Shown here piece after piece: positions 22,919 through 29,738 of a stretch of 46,409 nt of DNA. Origin of the DNA: Streptomyces hilarionis (GTDB taxonomy: Bacteria; Actinomycetota; Actinomycetes; Streptomycetales; Streptomycetaceae); the NCBI RefSeq assembly GCF_024539675.1, contig NZ_JAHHIT010000081.1, positions 1 to 46,409 of the forward strand, given 5' to 3'. Under the pieces are notes generated by a model. That model ran no database searches. It saw only the letters and a program-made list of their open reading frames with translations, and had not been told where the DNA came from. The translations under genes and the position numbers were made by a program. Numbering within the stretch: position 1 is the stretch's first letter; each line of letters opens with the position of its first letter.

Positions 22919-23556
22919 ACTGGCTGAACTCCGAGGCCTTCGTCATGTTCGACCAGCACATCATCTGGTCGGACATGATCGGGAACATCCTCGGCCTGAT
23001 CACCCTCGCCCTCGGCTGGCGCCGCTCGCTGCTGACCTGGCCGGTGCAGTTCCTCTCCGGCCTCGTCCTCTTCGTCGCCTTCTACGGCCACCTGGCCGGA
23101 AGCGCCGGGAAGCAGGTCGTCGTCATGGTCGTCGCCCTGTACGGCTGGTGGCAGTGGAACCGCAGCAGGGGACGCTCCGCGGACGGCCAGATCACCCCCC
23201 GCTTCGCCACCTGGACCGAGCGCGCGGCCATGGCCGGCGCCGCCGCCCTCGGCACCGTCGCCGTGGCCCTGCTCTTCAAGGCCCACCCGTCGCTGTCCTG
23301 GGACCCCTGGCCCGACGCCTACATCTTCGTCGGCACGATCGTCGCCATGTACGCCCAGGCGCGCGGCATGGTCGAGTTCTGGATCGCCTGGCTCCTCGTC
23401 GACGTCGTCGGGGTCCCCCTCAACTTCGCCAACGGCTACGCCTTCTCCGGCTTCGTGTACGTCATCTACGGCGCGCTGGTCCTGTGGGGCATGCGCGACT
23501 GGTGGCTGCGCTCCCGCAAGGCTTCGCAACCCGCTCTGGAAGGAGCGCCGGCATGA
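22915..23556 (+). CDS. ribM: PnuC-family riboflavin transporter RibM
   Basis: Membrane protein (213 aa, about 7 hydrophobic segments) of the PnuC family, with the motifs FYGWWQW-like YGWWQWNR and WIAWLLVDVVGVPLNFANGY. PnuC proteins proper carry nicotinamide riboside or NMN, but this gene sits between ribE and ribBA under an FMN riboswitch, the position of RibM, a characterised riboflavin facilitator of Streptomyces and corynebacteria. The GTG at 22915 overlaps the ribE stop by four bases and the stop overlaps the ribBA ATG, so translation is coupled. The riboflavin assignment rests on context. Confidence 0.9.
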   Translation: MNWLNSEAFVMFDQHIIWSDMIGNILGLITLALGWRRSLLTWPVQFLSGLVLFVAFYGHLAGSAGKQVVVMVVALYGWWQWNRSRGRSADGQITPRFATWTERAAMAGAAALGTVAVALLFKAHPSLSWDPWPDAYIFVGTIVAMYAQARGMVEFWIAWLLVDVVGVPLNFANGYAFSGFVYVIYGALVLWGMRDWWLRSRKASQPALEGAPA

Positions 23557-24842
23557 CCACGGCACCGATTCTCCACAGCGCCGAGGACGTCGAGGACTTC
23601 TCCCTCGACCCGGTCGAGCAGGCCGTCGCCGACATCGCGGCCGGCCGCCCCGTCGTGGTCGTCGACGACGAGGACCGCGAGAACGAGGGCGACCTCGTCG
23701 TCGCCGCGGAAAAGGCCACCCCCGAGATCGTCGCCTTCATGATGAGCGAATGCCGCGGCCTGATCTGCGCCCCCATGGAGGCGGAGGAACTGGAGCGGCT
23801 GGAGCTCCCGCAGATGGTCGCGGACAACACCGAGTCGATGAAGACGGCGTTCACGGTCTCCGTCGACGCGAGCGCCGCCCACGGCGTCACCACCGGCATC
23901 TCCGCCGCCGACCGCGCCACCACCCTCCAGCTGCTGGCCGGCGGCCGGGCGCAGGCGGCCGACTTCGTCCGGCCCGGGCACGTGTTCCCGCTGCGGGCCA
24001 GGTCCGGCGGCGTGCTGACCCGCAACGGCCACACCGAGGCCGCCGTCGACCTCGCCCGCCTGGCGGGCCTGCGACCGGCCGGCGCGATCGTCGAGATCGC
24101 GGGCGAGGACGGCCGCATGCTCCGGCTGCCGGAGCTGATCCCCTTCGCCCGCAAGCACGGCCTGACGATCATCTCCATCGAGGACCTGATCGCCTACCGC
24201 CGCGACCGTGAGCCCACCGTGCGCCGTGAGGCCGAGACCCGCCTGCCCACCGTCCACGGCACGTTCACCGCCTACGGCTACCGCTCCACCGTCGACGGCG
24301 TCGAGCACGTCGCCCTCGTCCACGGCGACATCGGCGAAGGCGAGGACGTCCTGGTCCGCGTCCACTCCGAGTGCCTCACCGGCGACGTCTTCGCCTCCCA
24401 GCGCTGCGACTGCGGCCCCCAGCTCGACGCGTCCCTGGAGCGCATCCAGAGCGAGGGCCGGGGCGTGGTCGTCTACCTGCGCGGACACGAGGGCCGCGGC
24501 ATCGGGCTGCTGTCCAAGCTGCGCGCCTACGAACTCCAGGAGCAGGGCCACGACACCCTGGACGCCAACCTGGAACTGGGCCTGCCCGCCGACGCCCGCG
24601 ACTACGGGGCCGGCGCGCAGATCCTCGACGACCTCGGCGTGCGCAGCGTGCGTCTGATGACCAACAACCCCGACAAGACCGAGGCGCTCGTCCGGCACGG
24701 CATCGCGGTCACCCGGCGCGAGCCCATGCCCGTCCAGGCGGGCGAGCACAACATCCGCTACCTGCGCACCAAGCGGGACCGGATGGGACACGACCTGCCC
24801 TGGCTGGACGCGGCCCCCGTGTCCCCCTGCGGCAACCAGTGA
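23553..24842 (+). CDS. ribBA: Bifunctional DHBP synthase / GTP cyclohydrolase II
   Basis: Fusion of 429 aa making both precursors of the lumazine ring. The N-terminal half is 3,4-dihydroxy-2-butanone 4-phosphate synthase (VVVVDDEDRENEGDLV around residues 32-47, then RPGHVFPLRA and NGHTEAAVDL). The C-terminal half is GTP cyclohydrolase II with the zinc cysteines SECLTGDVFASQRCDCG and YLRGHEGRGIGL. The ATG at 23553 overlaps the ribM stop (ATGA), with GGAAGGAG about 10 bases upstream. No ribD is present in the window, so the deaminase/reductase step is encoded elsewhere. Confidence 0.97.
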   Translation: MTTAPILHSAEDVEDFSLDPVEQAVADIAAGRPVVVVDDEDRENEGDLVVAAEKATPEIVAFMMSECRGLICAPMEAEELERLELPQMVADNTESMKTAFTVSVDASAAHGVTTGISAADRATTLQLLAGGRAQAADFVRPGHVFPLRARSGGVLTRNGHTEAAVDLARLAGLRPAGAIVEIAGEDGRMLRLPELIPFARKHGLTIISIEDLIAYRRDREPTVRREAETRLPTVHGTFTAYGYRSTVDGVEHVALVHGDIGEGEDVLVRVHSECLTGDVFASQRCDCGPQLDASLERIQSEGRGVVVYLRGHEGRGIGLLSKLRAYELQEQGHDTLDANLELGLPADARDYGAGAQILDDLGVRSVRLMTNNPDKTEALVRHGIAVTRREPMPVQAGEHNIRYLRTKRDRMGHDLPWLDAAPVSPCGNQ

Positions 24843-24904
24843 ACGACGACCACCCCACACGATCGGCCGGCACGGCATCACCGGCACGGCACCAGAGGAG
24901 AGAC

Positions 24905-25390
24905 GTGAGCGGCAAGGGCGCACCGGAACTGTCCGTACGCAATGTGGGCGACCTGCGGGTCGCCGTCATCGCGGCGCAGTGGCACGAGAAGGTGATGGAC
25001 GGTCTGGTCGACGGCGCGCTGCGCGCCCTGCACGACCTCGGCATCGACGAGCCGACCCTGCTGCGGGTCCCCGGCAGCTGGGAGCTCCCGGTCGTCGCCA
25101 AGGTGCTGGCCGGTCGCGGGTACGACGCGATCGTCGCCCTCGGCGTCGTCATCCGGGGCGGCACGCCGCACTTCGAGTACGTGTGCCAGGGCGTCGTCCA
25201 GGGCCTCACCCAGGTCTCCGTCGAGACCGGGGTGCCCGTGGGCATGGGCGTCCTCACCTGCGACACGGAGGAGCAGGCCCTGGACCGGGCCGGCCTGGAG
25301 GGCTCCAACGAGGACAAGGGGCACGAGGCGGTGACGGCGGCGGTGGCCACCGCGGCCACCCTGCGCTCAGTATCCGAACCCTGGCACTGA
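24905..25390 (+). CDS. ribH: 6,7-dimethyl-8-ribityllumazine synthase
   Basis: Condenses 5-amino-6-ribitylamino-uracil with dihydroxybutanone phosphate (161 aa; forms icosahedral or pentameric assemblies). Signature segments: AQWHEKVMDGLVDGA, PGSWELPVVAK, ALGVVIRGGTPHFEYV (with the catalytic histidine of this loop) and GVLTCDTEEQA. The GTG at 24905 has GAGGAG five to six bases upstream. It follows ribBA by 62 bases and precedes hisE by 33, so the rib operon probably runs into the his genes. Confidence 0.97.
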   Translation: MSGKGAPELSVRNVGDLRVAVIAAQWHEKVMDGLVDGALRALHDLGIDEPTLLRVPGSWELPVVAKVLAGRGYDAIVALGVVIRGGTPHFEYVCQGVVQGLTQVSVETGVPVGMGVLTCDTEEQALDRAGLEGSNEDKGHEAVTAAVATAATLRSVSEPWH

Positions 25391-25423
25391 CCGACCCGGT
25401 CTGGGAGCTAGGCTGACCTCACC

Positions 25424-25696
25424 ATGTCGAACAAGACTTTCGAGGAGCTCTTCACCGAGCTCCAGCAGAAGGCCGCCAATGGCGACCCCGCCACTTCCCG
25501 CACCGCCGAACTGGTCGGGAAGGGCGTCCATGCCATCGGCAAAAAGGTCGTCGAAGAGGCCGCCGAGGTCTGGATGGCCGCCGAGTACGAGGGCAAGGAA
25601 GCGGCCGCCGAGGAGATCTCCCAGCTGCTGTACCACGTTCAGGTGATGATGGTCGCCCGCGGAATCTCGCTGGACGACGTCTACGCCCACCTGTAG
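25424..25696 (+). CDS. hisE: Phosphoribosyl-ATP diphosphatase
   Basis: Second step of histidine biosynthesis, releasing pyrophosphate from phosphoribosyl-ATP (90 aa, normal for the single-domain form). All-alpha MazG-like fold with the metal-binding pattern KKVVEEAAEVWMAA and EEISQLLYHVQVMM. It lies between ribH and hisG with short gaps and no terminator in between; expression may partly follow the FMN riboswitch. Confidence 0.96.
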   Translation: MSNKTFEELFTELQQKAANGDPATSRTAELVGKGVHAIGKKVVEEAAEVWMAAEYEGKEAAAEEISQLLYHVQVMMVARGISLDDVYAHL

Positions 25697-25760
25697 AAAC
25701 GCCCTCCGCACCCCCTTCAGCACACACCCGCCCCCGTTCCACGTGAAGGAAGCCGACCTC

Positions 25761-26609
25761 ATGCTGCGCATCGCCGTCCCCAACAAGGGTTCCCTGTCAG
25801 GCCCCGCGGGGGAGATGCTGCATGAGGCCGGCTACCGCCAGCGCCGCGAGTCCAAGGAACTGCGGATCGTCGACCCGGTCAACGACGTGGAGTTCTTCTA
25901 CCTCCGCCCCCGCGACATCGCGATCTACGTCTCCTCCGGGCGCCTCGACATCGGCGTCACCGGACGCGACCTGCTGGTCGACTCCGGCGCCGAGGCCGAG
26001 GAGATCCTCCCTCTCGGCTTCGCCCGCTCCACCTTCCGCTTCGCCGCCAAGCCGGGCACCGCGCACTCCCTGGACGACCTCAAGGGCCGCACGATCGCCA
26101 CCTCCTACGAGGGCATCGTCGGCAAGCACCTGGCCGAGCAGGGCGTCGACGCCTCCGTGGTCCACCTCGACGGCGCCGTCGAGACGGCCATCGAGCTGGG
26201 CGTCGCCGAGGTCATCGCCGACGTCGTGGAGACCGGCACCTCGCTGCGCAACGCCGGCCTGGAGGTGTTCGGCGACCCGATCATGCAGTCCGAGGCCGTC
26301 GTCATCCGCCGCACCGGCGCGGACGCCGCCGAGCCCAGGGTCCAGCAGTTCCTGCGCCGCCTCCAGGGCGTCCTGGTCGCGCGGACCTACGTGATGATGG
26401 ACTACGACTGCCGGGTCGAGCAGTTGGAGAAGGCCGTCGCGCTGACGCCGGGCCTGGAGTCGCCGACCGTCTCCCCGCTGCACAACGAGGGCTGGGTCGC
26501 CGTCCGCGCCATGGTCCCCGCCAAGGAGGCCCAGCGGATCATGGACGACCTGTACGACATCGGCGCCCGCGCCATCCTCACCACGGCCATCCACGCCTGC
26601 CGGCTCTGA
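25761..26609 (+). CDS. hisG: ATP phosphoribosyltransferase, long form
   Basis: First committed enzyme of histidine biosynthesis (282 aa). Its length and C-terminal extension (about residues 205-282, NEGWVAVRAMVPAKEAQRIM) are those of the long HisG with its own regulatory ACT-like domain, so no HisZ is needed. The N-terminus LRIAVPNKGSLSGPAGEML and the PRPP loop region EVIADVVETGTSLRNAGLEV are clear. The ATG at 25761 is chosen over the GTG at 25743 because the chain then begins at the first strand and GAAGGA lies upstream. Histidine feedback control is expected from the family. Confidence 0.96.
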   Translation: MLRIAVPNKGSLSGPAGEMLHEAGYRQRRESKELRIVDPVNDVEFFYLRPRDIAIYVSSGRLDIGVTGRDLLVDSGAEAEEILPLGFARSTFRFAAKPGTAHSLDDLKGRTIATSYEGIVGKHLAEQGVDASVVHLDGAVETAIELGVAEVIADVVETGTSLRNAGLEVFGDPIMQSEAVVIRRTGADAAEPRVQQFLRRLQGVLVARTYVMMDYDCRVEQLEKAVALTPGLESPTVSPLHNEGWVAVRAMVPAKEAQRIMDDLYDIGARAILTTAIHACRL

Positions 26610-26623
26610 ACGCATACGGGAAC

Positions 26624-27106
26624 ATGTCCGATCTCACGGGCGGCGACCTGCCCACCCTCCCCGTCACCTTCCGCCCCGGCCGCACCCGGGCGGTGCTGCT
26701 CACGGCCGGAGCGGCGATCCTCGTCGTCATCTCCGCCGTGGCGATGCTGCTCGAACAGCTCGGCCCGGGGGAGCGGCTCAGCTTCATCCTGACCGGCGCC
26801 CTCATCTTCTGGGTGCTGGCCCGGATCGCCCGGGTACGGGTCGTCGCCGACGACGCCGGCGTCACCGTGGTGAACATCGCCGGCCGCCGGCGGCTCGCGT
26901 GGGCCGAGATCCTCCGGGTGAACCTCCGTCCGGGCGATCCCTGGGTCTTCCTCGACCTCAGCGACGGCACCAGCCTGCCGGCCCTCGGCATCCAGCCCGG
27001 CATCGACAAGCGGCAGGCCATCGCCGACGCGCGCGGCCTGCGGGCGCTCGCGGAAGCCCGGTCGGTGCGGGACCCCGAGACGCCCACGGAACAAGATCAG
27101 GGCTGA
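26624..27106 (+). CDS. PH-domain membrane protein
   Basis: Protein of 160 aa with two adjacent transmembrane segments (about residues 25-43 and 52-70) followed by a bacterial PH-like domain (VVADDAGVTVVNIAGRRRLA, then WAEILRVNLRPGDPWVFLDL). Homologues are conserved beside hisG in Streptomyces, but no function is known to me. It begins 14 bases after the hisG stop and is very likely cotranscribed. Confidence 0.82.
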   Translation: MSDLTGGDLPTLPVTFRPGRTRAVLLTAGAAILVVISAVAMLLEQLGPGERLSFILTGALIFWVLARIARVRVVADDAGVTVVNIAGRRRLAWAEILRVNLRPGDPWVFLDLSDGTSLPALGIQPGIDKRQAIADARGLRALAEARSVRDPETPTEQDQG

Positions 27107-27158
27107 CTCGGGGCCGTCCACCCTGCCGTTCGAGGCCCTGTCTTGATTAATCTGGTGA

Positions 27159-27183
27159 CGGAGGCGCTGTCCTTGCGCCTCCG
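27159..27183 (+). terminator. GC hairpin after the his/PH unit
   Basis: CGGAGGCGC (27159-27167) pairs perfectly with GCGCCTCCG (27175-27183) around a 7-base loop. It may terminate the rib-his transcript, or be the first stem of the leader of the next unit. Confidence 0.5.
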
Positions 27184-27249
27184 CCCCTGTTGTGCCCTGC
27201 CGGGCTCACGGGGGTTCCTGCTACCCGAGGAGTGACTCCCTCCGGCGAT

Positions 27250-27309
27250 GGACGGTTCGTCCTGTAGTACCTGCGCCGCCCCTGTCCGACCTGGATCACA
27301 GGCGGCGGC
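27250..27309 (+). promoter_or_regulatory. Structured leader sequestering the CorC gene ribosome site
   Basis: A small hairpin GGAC-GGTTC-GTCC (27250-27262) is followed by a long stem: GCCGCCCCTGT (27275-27285) pairs with ACAGGCGGCGGC (27298-27309) with one bulge. The right arm ends three bases before the ATG at 27313 and covers the only possible ribosome-binding sequence. It may be a translational switch; no known riboswitch class was recognised. Confidence 0.4.
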
Positions 27310-27312
27310 ATC

Positions 27313-28638
27313 ATGACCCATCCCCTGCTGCTCCTGGCAGCCGCGTTCCTGCTCATCCTCGCCAACGGCTTCTTCGTCGCCGCAGAGTTCGGCCTCGTCA
27401 CGGTCGAGCGCCCGGACGCCGAGAAGGCCGCCGCCGAGGGCGACCGACGGGCCCGTACGGTCGTCGGCTCGCTGAAGGAACTGTCCTTCCAGCTCTCCGG
27501 CACCCAGCTCGGCATCACCATCACCTCCCTCGTCGTCGGCATGCTCGCCGAACCGGCGCTCGCGGCGCTGCTGCGCGGCCCGTTCACCGCGATCGGCGTC
27601 CCCGCGGGGGCCGTCTCCGGTGTCGCCGTGGTCGTCGGCATGCTGCTGGCCTCCGCGGTGCAGATGGTGGTCGGCGAACTGGTGCCCAAGAACTGGGCGG
27701 TGTCCAAGCCCCTTCAGGTCGCGCGGTTCGTCGCGGGCCCGCAGGCCGGCTTCTCCCGCCTCTTCCGGCCGGTGATCGCGGCCCTGAACACCGTGGCCAA
27801 CCGGCTGGTGCGCGCCCTGGGCGTCGAGCCCACCGCGGAGCTGGCCTCCGCGCGAACCCCCGGCGAGCTCGTGTCGCTGGCCCGCCACTCGGCCCAGGCC
27901 GGCGCGCTCGAACAGGACACGGCCGACCTCTTCGTGCGGACGCTGTCGCTGGCCGAGCTGACCGCGCAGCACGTCATGACCCCCCGCGTGAAGGTCAGCG
28001 CCCTGCAGTCGTCGGCCACGGCCGAGGACGTCGTCAACCTGACCCGCGCCACGGGCCTGTCCCGGTTCCCGGTCTACCGCGAGAAGATCGACGAAGTCGT
28101 CGGCATGGTCCATCTGAAGGACGCCCTGGCGGTCCCGGTCCACGACCGGCTGCGCACCCCCGTCGTCCGGATCGCCCGCCCGGCCCTCCAGGTCCCCGAG
28201 ACGCTGCCGGTGCAGCCCCTGCTGGCCCGGCTGCGCAGCGAGCAGCCCATCGCCGTCGTCGTCGACGAGTACGGCGGCACGGCCGGGGTGGTCACCCTGG
28301 AGGACATCGTCGAGGAGATCGTCGGCGAGGTCCGCGACGAGCACGACGGCCAGGACACCCCGGAGCTGGCCGCGGCCCCGCCCGAGGAGGGCAGGCCCGC
28401 CTGGGACGTCGACGGCAGCTGCCGCGTCGACACCCTCCAGCGCATAGGGCTGGAGGTCCCCGAGGGACCGTACGAGACGGTCGCGGGCCTCGTCGCCGAC
28501 CTCCTCGGCCGCATCCCTGCCGTCGGCGACCGGGCCGAACTGCCCGGCTGGCGGCTCTCGGTGCGCCGGATCGGCCACTACCGGGCCGAACGGGTCCGGC
28601 TGGTGCGCACCGGCCAGGTCGTGGAGGTCGCCCGATGA
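27313..28638 (+). CDS. CNNM/CorC-family membrane protein with CBS pair (first of two)
   Basis: Hemolysin-C/CorC-type protein (441 aa): a DUF21 (CNNM) domain with about four membrane segments (residues 1-195, including FLLILANGFFVAAEFGLVTV and VVGELVPKNWAVS), a CBS-domain pair (about 205-335, including VMTPRVKVSAL and VVVDEYGGTAGVVTLEDIVE) and a C-terminal CorC/HlyC transporter-associated domain (about 355-435). The family is linked to magnesium or cobalt export and homeostasis. The ATG at 27313 lies at the base of a leader hairpin. Its stop overlaps the start of a paralogue (ATGA), so the two probably form one complex. Confidence 0.93.
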   Translation: MTHPLLLLAAAFLLILANGFFVAAEFGLVTVERPDAEKAAAEGDRRARTVVGSLKELSFQLSGTQLGITITSLVVGMLAEPALAALLRGPFTAIGVPAGAVSGVAVVVGMLLASAVQMVVGELVPKNWAVSKPLQVARFVAGPQAGFSRLFRPVIAALNTVANRLVRALGVEPTAELASARTPGELVSLARHSAQAGALEQDTADLFVRTLSLAELTAQHVMTPRVKVSALQSSATAEDVVNLTRATGLSRFPVYREKIDEVVGMVHLKDALAVPVHDRLRTPVVRIARPALQVPETLPVQPLLARLRSEQPIAVVVDEYGGTAGVVTLEDIVEEIVGEVRDEHDGQDTPELAAAPPEEGRPAWDVDGSCRVDTLQRIGLEVPEGPYETVAGLVADLLGRIPAVGDRAELPGWRLSVRRIGHYRAERVRLVRTGQVVEVAR

Positions 28639-29720
28639 GCGCCCTGCAACTCCTCTTCGCCGCGCTGCTCGTGCTCGCCAACGGGTTCTTCGTCGGCGCC
28701 GAGTTCGCCCTCGTCTCCGTGCGCCGCAGCCAGATCGAGCCCCTGGGCACCGCCCGGGCCCGCCAGGTCCTCTACGGCCTGGAGAGTCTGCCGCAGATGA
28801 TGGCGGCGGCCCAGTTCGGCATCACCGTCTGCTCCCTCACCCTGGGCGCGGTCGCCGAGCCGACGGTCGCCCACCTGCTGGAGCCGCTGTTCGAGTGGAT
28901 CCGCCTCCCGCACGGGATGATCCACCCGCTGGGCTACGTCATCGCTCTCGCGGCCGTGGTCTTCTTCCACCTCGTCATCGGTGAGATGGTGCCGAAGAAC
29001 CTCGCCATGGCCGCCCCCGAGAAGGCGGCGCTGTGGCTCGGCCCCGGGCTGGTGGCCTTCGCCCGGGTCTGCCGGCCGATCACCGTGGCCCTCGGCGCCT
29101 GCGCCCAGGGCATCCTGCGGCTCTTCCACGTGGAGCCCAGGGACGAGGTCGAGGCCGTCGTCACCAGCGAGCAGCTGAACCGGCTGCTGGAGGACTCCGG
29201 TCAGGCCGGGCTGCTCGACCCCGAGGAGCGCGAGCGGCTGGAGGACGCGCTGGAGCTGGGCTCCCGCCCGGTGACCGACGTGCTCCTGCGACGCGAGTCG
29301 CTGGTCACGGTCAGCCCGTCGGTCACTCCGGGCGAGATCGTGGAGCTGACCGCCCGCACCGGGTACTCCCGGTTCCCGGTGGCCGCCGACAACGGCGCCT
29401 ACATGGGCTACCTGCACGTGAAGGACGTCCTGGACCTGGAGAACTCGGAGCGGGCGGTGCCCCAGCAGGTGTGGCGCCCGATGACGAAGCTGCGGTCCGA
29501 CCTGCCGCTCGACGACGCGCTCACGGTGATGCGTCGGGCGGCGACCCACCTGGCCCAGGTCGCCGACGCCTCCGGCCGGGTCCTCGGCCTGGTCGCCCTG
29601 GAGGACGTGCTGGAGCTGCTCGTGGGCGAGGTCACCGACCCCGCCCACCGGGAGGATTCCGGCGTGCTGCTGACGGAGCCGACGGCGCGCGACGAACCGG
29701 AGCAGGCGCTGGCCAGCTGA
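28635..29720 (+). CDS. CNNM/CorC-family membrane protein with CBS pair (second)
   Basis: Paralogue of the gene before it (361 aa). It has the DUF21 membrane domain (LVLANGFFVGAEFALVSV, FHLVIGEMVPKNLAMA) and two CBS repeats (residues about 200-335, including GYSRFPVAADNGAYMGYLHV and VLGLVALEDVLELLVGEV), but stops after the CBS pair, so the C-terminal CorC/HlyC domain is missing. The four-base overlap with the upstream gene implies translational coupling. Tandem long-plus-short pairs are usual in actinobacteria; cation transport or its regulation is inferred from family. Confidence 0.93.
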   Translation: MSALQLLFAALLVLANGFFVGAEFALVSVRRSQIEPLGTARARQVLYGLESLPQMMAAAQFGITVCSLTLGAVAEPTVAHLLEPLFEWIRLPHGMIHPLGYVIALAAVVFFHLVIGEMVPKNLAMAAPEKAALWLGPGLVAFARVCRPITVALGACAQGILRLFHVEPRDEVEAVVTSEQLNRLLEDSGQAGLLDPEERERLEDALELGSRPVTDVLLRRESLVTVSPSVTPGEIVELTARTGYSRFPVAADNGAYMGYLHVKDVLDLENSERAVPQQVWRPMTKLRSDLPLDDALTVMRRAATHLAQVADASGRVLGLVALEDVLELLVGEVTDPAHREDSGVLLTEPTARDEPEQALAS

Positions 29721-29738
29721 GACGGGCCGCGGGATCCG

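Noticed and set aside
27159..27312. M-box (magnesium) riboswitch before the CorC pair
   Set aside because: The gene context is suggestive, but the conserved M-box blocks such as GGTGAGGCTCCT and GACGCC were not found; reported only as an unidentified leader.
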